In this document: positions 1 through 7,612 of the stretch, piece by piece | Layout of the letters: each line of letters starts with the position of its first letter | How positions within the stretch are numbered: the first letter of the stretch is position 1 | Assembly (NCBI GenBank): GCA_947258625.1 | Contig: CAMYJN010000022.1 | Span: forward strand, 1 to 11,474 | Reading direction: 5' to 3' | Origin: an uncultured Polyangiaceae bacterium | GTDB lineage: Bacteria; Myxococcota_A; Polyangia; Polyangiales; Houyiibacteriaceae | Length of the DNA stretch: 11,474 bases | Notes under the pieces: model-generated | Told to the model about the DNA's origin: nothing | Database searches by the model: none | The model's input: only the letters and a program-made list of their open reading frames with translations | Translations under genes and position numbers: made by a program

Positions 1-335
1 CGCTCGTGGGCGTTGATGCGGACCGAGAAGGTCCCGTCCTTGCTGAACAGGAACTCGGGCCCGGCGTACCCCTGGCGGACGTGCCAGCGGATGGCGCCGG
101 CCGTCGTCAGCGCCTTCGCACGCAACGCTCTGTCCCACGCCTCCATGGCATCGGGCGTCTTCCGCTCCATGCCGGCCAACATGATCACAGGCTTGCCCGC
201 GAAGATATCGGCTCGTGTGTGTGACTTACGGAACTGATCATCGAGGGTGAAGTCCGTCGCCGCGCTTGCCACGGACGCGAGCACAAAAAGAAGGAGCGTG
301 AGGGTCAGACTGCGCCGTCTCATGGTGTTCAGCAT
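1..335 (-). CDS. Exported thioredoxin-fold-like protein, 3' part cut off
   Basis: The frame is open from an ATG at 335 to the window edge, giving about 111 residues of an incomplete protein. I translated this by hand from the minus strand. The N-terminus has a clear Sec signal: an Arg-rich start (MRRR from the internal ATG at 323), a Leu/Val-rich core and an Ala-x-Ala-type cleavage region (ASVASAA). The mature part starts with DFTLDDQF, followed by FAGKPVIMLAG, which resembles the first strand and 'GK-hydrophobic strand' pattern of thioredoxin/AhpC-TSA-like folds. No CxxC follows that strand, and the visible part contains no Cys at all. A redox role is therefore doubtful, and it may be a non-catalytic member of the fold. 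The ATG at 335 has GAGG only 3 nt upstream and the ATG at 323 has it about 15 nt upstream, so the start is uncertain. It is divergent from the VOC lipoprotein gene across about 95 bp. The function is unknown. Confidence 0.6.
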   Translation of the reverse strand, partial: MLNTMRRRSLTLTLLLFVLASVASAATDFTLDDQFRKSHTRADIFAGKPVIMLAGMERKTPDAMEAWDRALRAKALTTAGAIRWHVRQGYAGPEFLFSKDGTFSVRINAHE

Positions 336-430
336 CGGCCTCAGGCGCGGTTTGCCAAGGTGAAGAGCCGTGGAGAGGGAGCATGAGGCTTCAGGGGTGC
401 CGCTGAGCCTAGGGTCGGGTACGGTGGCCC

Positions 431-1324
431 ATGCGAATCTCAAGGGGCGCGCGGATGCTCGCGCCAGTCACCCTCATTCTGAGCGTCTTGCTGGGCTGCA
501 GCAGTCCAAGCACCACACTCCCGCCGATCTCCGAAGACGCGAGAGCGGCGCCACTTCCAGGCAAGTTCGTCTGGCACAACCTGATCACCGCCGACGCCGA
601 AGCGGCACGGGCGTTCTACGGCGAGCTCTTCGGCTGGGAGTTCGAGCTGCAAGACGGCGGACGATACTCGGTGATCTCGTACGGCGGCCGCAACGTCGGC
701 GGCATTCTCGACGCCACGAAGACGGGAGACGTGCCGAAGCGAGCGCACTGGTTGAGCGCGATTTCGGTGAATGACCTCGACGCCGCGTTGAAGGCAGTCT
801 CTTCGGCGGGCGGAAAGCAGCTCGAGGCTCCGATCGACGTTGTGGGGATCGGCCGCGTCGTCACGATCGAGGACGCGGACGGTGCCGTTCTTCACATTCT
901 CGCGCCAGCCCACGGTGACCCGCCGGACGGCGAAGCTGCCGTTCACACATGGCTCTGGCACGAGCTGCTCGCGAACGATCCGAAGCGTGCCCTCTCGTTC
1001 TACGAAGAGGCGTTCGGGTACCAAGTGAAGACCGTCGTCCGCGATTCGGGGCGTGACTACAACGTTCTTTGGAACTCGGGCGCCCCTCGCGGCGCCGTGC
1101 TCCAGAACCCATTCGACGACGTGCGCTCCATCTGGATTCCGTACGTTCGAGTCGACGACCCAGAAGCCCTCGCAGACCGGGCAGTTGCCCTTGGCGGAGA
1201 GATCGTAATCCGGCCTCGGCCTGACGTTCGCAACGGAACACTCGCAGTGGTCCTCGACCCCTCGGGCGCACCCGTTGCACTTCAAAAATGGTCGCCTCGG
1301 AGCGAGGCAAAGGAGCAGCCATGA
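431..1324 (+). CDS. Two-domain VOC (glyoxalase/bleomycin-resistance fold) lipoprotein
   Basis: The product is 297 residues. The N-terminus is a lipoprotein signal: basic residues (MRISRGAR), a hydrophobic core and the lipobox LLGC with the lipidated Cys at 23. Ser at +2 suggests outer-membrane sorting. Two vicinal-oxygen-chelate domains follow, at about residues 45-160 and 172-288. Each opens with the family pattern (FVWHNLITAD...AFYGELFGW, then HTWLWHELLANDP...FYEEAFGY) and ends with a GR(V)V/AVV..D..GA-type strand. This double-VOC layout is normally found in cytosolic proteins; the lipid anchor is the odd feature. The family includes glyoxalases, dioxygenases and resistance proteins, and nothing here fixes a substrate. 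The candidate metal ligands (His49, His177 and partners) would need a structural model to assign. An alternative ATG at 455 has a better ribosome site (AAGGGG) but loses the basic n-region, so I prefer 431. The stop overlaps the next gene by ATGA, implying co-translation. Confidence 0.85.
   Translation: MRISRGARMLAPVTLILSVLLGCSSPSTTLPPISEDARAAPLPGKFVWHNLITADAEAARAFYGELFGWEFELQDGGRYSVISYGGRNVGGILDATKTGDVPKRAHWLSAISVNDLDAALKAVSSAGGKQLEAPIDVVGIGRVVTIEDADGAVLHILAPAHGDPPDGEAAVHTWLWHELLANDPKRALSFYEEAFGYQVKTVVRDSGRDYNVLWNSGAPRGAVLQNPFDDVRSIWIPYVRVDDPEALADRAVALGGEIVIRPRPDVRNGTLAVVLDPSGAPVALQKWSPRSEAKEQP
1309..1315 (+). promoter_or_regulatory. Ribosome binding site of the small lipoprotein gene
   Basis: AAAGGAG lies 5 nt before the ATG at 1321. 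This decides the start of the small lipoprotein in favour of 1321 over an in-frame upstream ATG at 1288, which would add 11 residues ahead of the MKK signal start. Confidence 0.7.
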
Positions 1325-1506
1325 AGAAAGCAATCGAGCGAGCCTTGCTCCTAGCGCTTGCGCTCGCATGCCTCGCTTCAACGAGCTGCGGCGCCTACTA
1401 CGGCGAGACCTACGTCGGATACGGCTACGCCGGCGGCAACTACTACAACGACGTCTTCTACACCCCGCCCATCGACCGCGCCGGGTTCTACGGTTATCCG
1501 TACTAA
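1321..1506 (+). CDS. Small Tyr/Gly-rich exported lipoprotein candidate
   Basis: The product is 61 residues and of no family I recognise. It starts MKKAIER, then has a Leu/Ala-rich hydrophobic segment and two Cys residues (positions 16 and 22). Either could be a lipidation site, but neither fits the consensus lipobox well (ALAC; STSC). The remaining roughly 39 residues are unusually rich in Tyr and Gly (GAYYGETYVGYGYAGGNYY) and end in GFYGYPY, a low-complexity, probably surface-exposed or envelope-associated tail. A strong AAAGGAG sits 5 nt upstream of the ATG. The ATG overlaps the stop of the VOC lipoprotein gene by four bases, so the two are probably translated together. Similar short Tyr/Gly-rich lipoproteins are common but uncharacterised in Gram-negative genomes. 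The existence of the gene is well supported by the ribosome site, coupling and signal sequence. The function is unknown. Confidence 0.7.
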   Translation: MKKAIERALLLALALACLASTSCGAYYGETYVGYGYAGGNYYNDVFYTPPIDRAGFYGYPY

Positions 1507-1510
1507 TGCT

Positions 1511-1655
1511 CGGGGACACTCTCCGGGTACACAAGTGCCGGATTTCACAACGATTCTCACGCAAAGATCGCAGCGCATGAAGTGATGCGGCGCTGCGATC
1601 TTTGCCGGAGGAAGCACGTGAATTCGAGAGGTTATGAGGTGGGAGAGTGTCCCGG
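1511..1655. repeat. 145-bp palindromic MITE/REP-like element
   Basis: The ends are inverted repeats of 14 bp with one mismatch: CGGGGACACTCTCC at 1511-1524 and its complement at 1642-1655, with a perfect 12-bp core GGGACACTCTCC. At the centre is a perfect 16-bp hairpin. The flanking arms also show weak partial complementarity (GTGAA...GGAGAGTGTCCC read inward on each side). The element begins 4 bp after the stop of the small lipoprotein gene and ends 27 bp before gatC. No transposase frame lies inside it, so if mobile it would be a non-autonomous element. Nested palindromes of this kind are typical of REP/REPIN elements moved by RAYT-type (IS200-like) transposases or of MITEs. I see no clear target-site duplication. 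A role in mRNA 3'-end stability or transcription insulation is equally possible. Confidence 0.6.
1561..1605. repeat. Perfect 16-bp inverted repeat, 13-nt loop
   Basis: GCAAAGATCGCAGCGC at 1561-1576 is exactly complementary to 1590-1605, with a 13-nt loop between. It is the core of the larger palindromic element. It could fold strongly in RNA from either strand and would then sit in the 3' region of the lipoprotein mRNA. No T-run follows on either side, so it does not look like a standard intrinsic terminator. Confidence 0.75.
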
Positions 1656-1667
1656 GGCCGGATCTGC

Positions 1668-1673
1668 TACGTT
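1668..1673 (+). promoter_or_regulatory. Possible -10 element of gatCA, leaderless start
   Basis: TACGTT, preceded by TGC, fits the TAnnnT -10 pattern. It ends 9 bp before the gatC ATG, which would put the transcript start at or within about 2 nt of the A of the start codon. No Shine-Dalgarno sequence lies between. No good -35 hexamer is visible at 16-18 bp upstream, so the call rests on the -10, its spacing and the similar arrangement at gatB. Confidence 0.4.
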
Positions 1674-1682
1674 CGGCGGCCC

Positions 1683-1988
1683 ATGGCGGACCCCAAGATC
1701 ACGCTAGAGCAGGTTTTGCACGTTGCAAAGCTAGCCAGGCTGACCCTGTCCGATGAGGAGGCGCGCCAGATGCAGGAGCAGCTGGACGCGATCCTCGGAT
1801 ACATGGAAGGGCTCGACGACCTCGACGTGTCCGAGGTTCCGCCGACGTTTCATTCGATTCCCATGGATGCGCCCCTGCGGCCCGACGTGCCCGAACGGTG
1901 CAGCGACCGCTCCGAAACGCTGGCGCAGGCGCCGGCGAGTGAGGCTGGCGGTTACGCGGTGCCGCTCGTGCTCGAGGTCGATTCGTGA
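1683..1988 (+). CDS. gatC: Asp-tRNA(Asn)/Glu-tRNA(Gln) amidotransferase subunit C
   Basis: The product is 101 residues, the usual GatC size. It begins with the family pattern ITLEQVLHVAKLARLTLSDEE, then a helix QLDAILGYMEGLDDLDVSEVPPT, and ends with the typical C-terminal region (PLRPDVP...; PLVLEV). GatC wraps around the GatA/GatB interface and stabilises the amidotransferase, which turns Glu-tRNA(Gln) or Asp-tRNA(Asn) into the correct Gln- or Asn-tRNA in the cytoplasm. I chose the ATG at 1683 because homologues start just before the LTxEQV segment. A GTG at 1647 would add 12 residues reading into the upstream repeat element. There is no ribosome site in front of the ATG, and a -10-like hexamer 9 bp upstream suggests a leaderless mRNA. 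The stop overlaps the gatA start by 4 bp (GTGA), so the two are coupled. Confidence 0.95.
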   Translation: MADPKITLEQVLHVAKLARLTLSDEEARQMQEQLDAILGYMEGLDDLDVSEVPPTFHSIPMDAPLRPDVPERCSDRSETLAQAPASEAGGYAVPLVLEVDS

Positions 1989-3451
1989 GCGGCTTCCCGT
2001 GGCAGAGCGCCTTCGAGATTCGCGAACAGGTTGCCGTCGGTTCCGCGAGCGCGGTCGAAGTTACGCGAGCCTACCTCGCGCGCGCCGAAGAGCTCAACAC
2101 AACCCTCGCGTGTTTCCTCACGATCGATCACGAGGGCGCGCTCGCGGCCGCGGCCCAGGTCGATCACAAGCGGGCGGCCGGCGAAGCGTTGGGGCCCCTG
2201 GCCGGCGTTCCCATCGCCGTGAAAGACAACCTGTGCACACGTGGCGTTCGGACGACCTGCGCATCGAAGATCCTCGGCGAGTACGTCCCGCCTTACGATG
2301 CACACGTCGTCGAGGCCCTACGCGCATCGGGCGCCGTGCTCCTCGGGAAGACGAATCTCGATGAGTTCGCGATGGGCTCATCGAACGAGAACTCTGCGTT
2401 CGCCAATGTACACAATCCCTGGGCACTCGATCGCGCGCCCGGGGGCTCTTCGGGCGGCTCGGCTGCCGCAACGGCTGCGGGCTTGGCTCCCTTGGCGCTC
2501 GGCAGCGACACGGGCGGTTCGGTGCGCCAGCCTGCGGCGTTTTGCGGAATCACCGCCATCAAACCAACCTACGGCCGTGTTTCCCGGTATGGGCTCGTGG
2601 CGTTTGCATCGTCGCTCGACCAGGTGGGACCCATGGCGCGTTCGGTGCGGGAGGCTTCGCAGCTGCTCGAGGTGGTGGCGGGCCACGATCGGCGCGATGC
2701 CACGTCGGCCGAGCGTGACACCGGCAACTACCTCGCCGCCTGCGACCGCGGTGTGAAGGGGCTTCGTGTCGGTGTGGTGCGCGATTTGCTCGATGGCTTG
2801 CAGGACGCGGAGGTTCGCGCGAGCGTCGAGTCGGCGCTCGGTGCGCTCGAGCAGGAAGGTGCAATTTTGGTCGACGTTGCGCTTCCACATGCCCAGCACG
2901 CGGTCTCGGTGTACTACCTCATCGCGACGGCCGAGGCGTCGAGCAATCTCGCCCGATTCGATGGGATTCGCTACGGCCTTCGGGTTCCGGGCAAAGACCT
3001 GACCGAGACGTACACAAAAACGCGAGCGGAGGGCTTCGGCCCCGAGGTACGCCGACGCATCATGCTCGGCACCTACGCTCTGTCGGCCGGGTACTACGAC
3101 GCCTTCTATCTCAAGGCGCAGCGGGTTCGCACCCTGATCCGGCGCGACTACGACACCGCGTTCGAGCATTGCGATGTGGTGTGCACGCCAACCACGCCGA
3201 CGCCGGCGTTCGCGCTCGGTGAAAAGACGAGCGACCCGCTCGAAATGTACCTCGCCGACATCTTTACCTTACCTCCAAGCCTTGCCGGCCTGCCGGCGAT
3301 CAGCACGCCAAGCGGTCTTTCCGGCGGGGGGCTTCCCGTCGGTCTGCAGCTCGTCGCGCCTCCGTTCGAGGAAGAGGTTCTTTGTAGCGTGGCGCAGGCT
3401 GTCGAAGACCAGTGTGGGCTGCTCAGCACGCATCCCTCGGCGCTTCCCTGA
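1985..3451 (+). CDS. gatA: Asp-tRNA(Asn)/Glu-tRNA(Gln) amidotransferase subunit A
   Basis: The product is 488 residues, full length for GatA. It is the amidase-signature subunit that hydrolyses glutamine and passes ammonia to GatB. The catalytic Ser-cisSer-Lys triad is visible: Lys80 in GVPIAVKDNL, Ser155 in PGGSSGGSAAA and Ser179 in GSDTGGSVRQPA. These are offset by one from the Staphylococcus aureus enzyme (Lys79, Ser154, Ser178, from general knowledge). Further family blocks are GKTNLDEFAMGSSNENSAF and KPTYGRVSRYGL...SLDQ.GP. The start is GTG at 1985, overlapping the gatC stop by GTGA, and it begins at the normal GatA N-terminus. The stop is only 3 bp from the stop of the opposing GGDEF gene, with no terminator visible. 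Its partner gatB is not next in line but 1.6 kb further on. Confidence 0.97.
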   Translation: MSGFPWQSAFEIREQVAVGSASAVEVTRAYLARAEELNTTLACFLTIDHEGALAAAAQVDHKRAAGEALGPLAGVPIAVKDNLCTRGVRTTCASKILGEYVPPYDAHVVEALRASGAVLLGKTNLDEFAMGSSNENSAFANVHNPWALDRAPGGSSGGSAAATAAGLAPLALGSDTGGSVRQPAAFCGITAIKPTYGRVSRYGLVAFASSLDQVGPMARSVREASQLLEVVAGHDRRDATSAERDTGNYLAACDRGVKGLRVGVVRDLLDGLQDAEVRASVESALGALEQEGAILVDVALPHAQHAVSVYYLIATAEASSNLARFDGIRYGLRVPGKDLTETYTKTRAEGFGPEVRRRIMLGTYALSAGYYDAFYLKAQRVRTLIRRDYDTAFEHCDVVCTPTTPTPAFALGEKTSDPLEMYLADIFTLPPSLAGLPAISTPSGLSGGGLPVGLQLVAPPFEEEVLCSVAQAVEDQCGLLSTHPSALP

Positions 3452-3454
3452 CGC

Positions 3455-4972
3455 CTATTTGGGGCCGGCCTGCTTGTGTTTCGCTTCGGCCGGCGGCTGT
3501 AGCGCCCGGATCGACGCTCTCGAGCGCCGTTCTTCGCCGGCGACCTCAACGCGGTTTCGGCCTCGGGCCTTGGCACGGTAGAGGGCTTGGTCGGCCTGCT
3601 CGATCAAAGCGTCAGCCGTGATGCCGGGACGAAGCATGGCGAGGCCGATGCTGACGCTGATGTGCTCCGGCCCTTCTTCTCCCTGCGCGCTGGTGGCGAG
3701 CCGTCCCCGGAGCCGTTCGGCTACGATCCGCGCAGCGGCTAGCTTGATCTCGGAGAAGATCACGAGGAACTCCTCACCGCCCCAGCGCGATACGATGTCG
3801 TTTCGGCGGACGTACTCGGTGAGCGACTTCGCGATGTGCTGCAGAACCTGGTCGCCCGCCGCATGGCCGTACTCGTCGTTGATCGCCTTGAAGTGATCGA
3901 CGTCGCACATGGCCACGCAAAGCCCGGTGTTGTTACGACGCGATCGGGCGATCTCCTCTTCGAGGCGCTTGCTTGCGTGACGGCGGTTGTAGAGCCCCGT
4001 GAGCCCATCGGTCAGCGCGAGGAGCTGTGTCTCTTCGACCAGGAACAGAGACTTCACCAAGATGCCCAAGGCATCGGCGATGAGCTCCAAGCAGCGAAGA
4101 TCGGACGCGGTGCAGACGCTGGCGCCACCAAAGACCTGCAGGGTACCCAGGGTCTCGTCGCGGACACCGATGTTGCAGCTGTACGATCGCCCGCCGATGA
4201 CGTGAGGCCCGGTGCCGTATTTCGGGTCGGAATCGACCGTCGTGTGCGTCGCGCCGATGCTCTTTTCGGGAATCCCCAGCGCAGCTAGCCCAGCGGTAGG
4301 CGTGTCTTCGGGCCAGGGCCCCCTCGCGCGAATCGTGTAGGTCGGGCCGCCCGGGCCGAGGAGCTGCAGCACCAGATACGGGCAGCCGACGACTTCTCCA
4401 GCCAGCTCCAAGACTTTCTCACTGAACTCGTGTCGATCGTGGACGTAGTCCATCAGGCGGCGAACTTCGGATTGGACGACGACGTCGAACAGATGGTGGT
4501 CGAGCACGGCGCTGACGCGCTCGAGCGGCGTGCCCGTGACTTCGGGTCGCATGCTGAGGCGCGGCTTGCGGCCTGCCATGATCTCCTCGATGGCGGGCAG
4601 GAGCTTCTCATCCATGTCTTCTTTGGCGAGGTAGGCATCCGCGCCAGCGTTGCGACCCCAGAAGCGGGTCTTGGTTTCACTGGCAGCGGTGAGCAGAATG
4701 AACGCGATGTCGGCCATGCCCGGGTCGCCGCGGAAGACGCGGCAGAGTTGGACTCCGGTGATCGCATCCATCTCGATGTCGCTCACGACCAGGTCGAAGG
4801 TGTGCTCGAGGGTGAGTGCGAGCGCTTCTTCGCCGGACCCGGCTTCGGTGATGTGGAGGCCGATCGTCTCGAGCTTTTGCACGACACGGCTGCGAATCGA
4901 CGGACTATCGTCGACCACGAGCACCCGAAAGGCTTCGGACGCATTTTTCCCCTGCCCAGTCTCGGAAGGCAT
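3455..4972 (-). CDS. Response regulator - GAF-like - GGDEF diguanylate cyclase
   Basis: The product is about 505 residues from the ATG at 4972. Residues 15-135 are a receiver domain: acidic pair in VVDDSPS (Asp21/22), phospho-acceptor Asp65 in LVVSDIEM, Thr95 in ILLTAAS and Lys117 in YLAKED. Residues about 165-310 look like a GAF-type sensor domain. Residues about 315-480 are a GGDEF domain with DGLTGLYNRR, CDVDHFK and the active-site motif GGEEF (398-402). RRND, five residues before GGEEF, matches the RxxD inhibitory I-site, so the enzyme should make cyclic di-GMP and be inhibited by its product. It is a soluble cytoplasmic output protein, and no partner histidine kinase lies in the window. 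A GTG at 4978 is the alternative start; neither has a strong ribosome site, and I prefer the ATG. The gene is antisense to and between gatCA and gatB, and divergent from gatB. It resembles PleD/WspR-type regulators but has a GAF-like middle domain. Confidence 0.93.
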   Translation of the reverse strand: MPSETGQGKNASEAFRVLVVDDSPSIRSRVVQKLETIGLHITEAGSGEEALALTLEHTFDLVVSDIEMDAITGVQLCRVFRGDPGMADIAFILLTAASETKTRFWGRNAGADAYLAKEDMDEKLLPAIEEIMAGRKPRLSMRPEVTGTPLERVSAVLDHHLFDVVVQSEVRRLMDYVHDRHEFSEKVLELAGEVVGCPYLVLQLLGPGGPTYTIRARGPWPEDTPTAGLAALGIPEKSIGATHTTVDSDPKYGTGPHVIGGRSYSCNIGVRDETLGTLQVFGGASVCTASDLRCLELIADALGILVKSLFLVEETQLLALTDGLTGLYNRRHASKRLEEEIARSRRNNTGLCVAMCDVDHFKAINDEYGHAAGDQVLQHIAKSLTEYVRRNDIVSRWGGEEFLVIFSEIKLAAARIVAERLRGRLATSAQGEEGPEHISVSIGLAMLRPGITADALIEQADQALYRAKARGRNRVEVAGEERRSRASIRALQPPAEAKHKQAGPK

Positions 4973-5014
4973 TTCCACCCGTCTTCATGATGAGCAAATG
5001 CCTATGGAAATGCC
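4968..5014. repeat. Small inverted and direct repeats at the GGDEF gene start
   Basis: GGCATTTCC at 4968-4976 is inverted exactly at 5006-5014 (GGAAATGCC). The second arm also belongs to a tandem pair of 12-mers, AAATGCCTATGG and AAATGCCAATGT (4996-5019, 10 of 12 bases identical). The left arm overlaps the first codons of the cyclase gene. The stretch is more AT-rich than its surroundings and lies in the divergent region shared with gatB, so it may be a protein-binding site. That role is inferred only from the symmetry. Confidence 0.35.
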
Positions 5015-5060
5015 AATGTATCTCGGGTCTCGGCGCCGTGGCCTTCCGTCCTCGGTGCGC

Positions 5061-5066
5061 TATAAC
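5061..5066 (+). promoter_or_regulatory. Probable -10 element of gatB-mtnA, leaderless start
   Basis: TATAAC is one base from the TATAAT consensus and ends 8 bp before the gatB ATG. Transcription would then begin at or within 1-2 nt of the start codon. The 8 bp between (CGGCGCGC) contain no Shine-Dalgarno sequence. A convincing -35 is not visible in the 16-18 bp spacing range. Confidence 0.55.
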
Positions 5067-5074
5067 CGGCGCGC

Positions 5075-6534
<1,460 letters not shown>

Positions 6535-6538
<4 letters not shown>

Positions 6539-7611
6539 CGGCGGGCCTTTCGCGCACACCCTTGAGCGGCGCCGATTGGTTTGCAGTCGAGTTCGACCCG
6601 GCCCGCCGAGAGGTGGTGATGCTCGACCAGCGGCTTCTGCCGATGGAGGTCGAGTATCGCCGCTACCGCAAGCCAGATGAAGTGGCGCAGGCGATTCGCG
6701 AGATGGTGATTCGTGGGGCGCCTGCGATCGGGGTGGCCGCGGCCTATGCGCTCGCGATGGTGGCGCGCGACGAGCTGGGTGATGCGAAGATGTTTCTGGT
6801 CGCCAACGGAACCGCAGGGCGGATCCTGAACGGCACCCGGCCGACCGCGGTCAATCTCGCTTGGTCGATCGCGAGGATGTCGCGCAGGGCTGGCGAGGTT
6901 TGCGAGCTTGCTCCGGAGGCTCGCTACCAGGGGATGCTCGACGAGGCCGAGGCGATGCACCGCGAAGACGTGGAAGCCTGCCGCGCCATGGGGGCGCTGG
7001 GCGCTGCCGAGGTCCCCGATGGCGCGGTGATTCTCACGCATTGCAACGCCGGAGCCCTGGCGACCGGGGGGTATGGCACCGCGCTCGGCGTGATTCGATC
7101 CGCACATGCGCAGGGCAAGGGCATCCGGGTGCTGGCCGACGAAACACGCCCCTACCTTCAGGGCGCGCGGCTCACCGCATGGGAGCTTCATCAAGACGGG
7201 ATCCCCGTCGAGGTGATCACGGACAGCATGGCAGGGCACTTCTTCCAGAAGGGAGAAATCCAGTTCGTGGTGGTGGGCAGCGATCGAATCGCAGCCAACT
7301 CCGACGTGGCCAACAAGATCGGCACGTACCCGCTGGCCGTCCTCGCCAATCAACACGAGGTGCCGTTTACGGTTGCAGCGCCCTGGAGCACGGTCGACGT
7401 TCGGGCGCGCTCGGGAGCCGACATCCCGATCGAGGAGCGCTCCCGCGATGAAGTGGCGAGCATTGGAGACACCATGTTGGTCGCAGACGGAATTCCCTGT
7501 CGGCATCCGGCCTTCGACATCACCCCAGCGCGCCTCGTCGATGCAATCTACACGGAGCGCGGGATCATTCGCCCGAAGATCGGCGAGCGTCCAGACGTCC
7601 TGCGCGGCTAG
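6535..7611 (+). CDS. mtnA: S-methyl-5-thioribose-1-phosphate isomerase
   Basis: The product is 358 residues, normal for MtnA. It converts methylthioribose-1-phosphate to methylthioribulose-1-phosphate in the methionine salvage pathway; some family members also act on 5-deoxyribose-1-phosphate. Family blocks visible: DQRLLP near the start, IRGAPAIGVAAAYA, NGTRPTAVNLAW, LTHCNAGALATGGYGTALGV with the catalytic Cys170, DETRPYLQGARLTAWEL, and VVVGSDRIAANSDVANKIGTY with the catalytic acid Asp250. Both residues sit ten positions later than Cys160/Asp240 of the Bacillus subtilis enzyme (general knowledge). The related eIF2B-alpha/beta/delta proteins lack this residue set, so MtnA is the better call. 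The ATG overlaps the gatB stop (ATGA), suggesting translational coupling. No other salvage gene is in the window. Its stop is 1 bp from the stop of the opposing KAS III gene. Confidence 0.95.
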
Positions 7612-7612
7612 C

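Noticed and set aside
440..1564. Long minus-strand open frame (374 codons) opposite the VOC lipoprotein
   Set aside because: The translation is Arg-rich, low-complexity and matches no family. It is a shadow of the plus-strand VOC gene, which has domain motifs and a signal peptide.
1561..1605. Intrinsic terminator for the lipoprotein pair
   Set aside because: The stem is strong, but no T-run follows on either strand, and it sits at the centre of a larger palindrome. I list it as a repeat instead.
4990..5016. Sigma-54 promoter for the diguanylate cyclase gene (TGGCA...GGCATTTGC on the minus strand)
   Set aside because: The GG and GC elements are 11 bp apart instead of the required 10, and the sequence is better explained by the repeated AAATGCC units.
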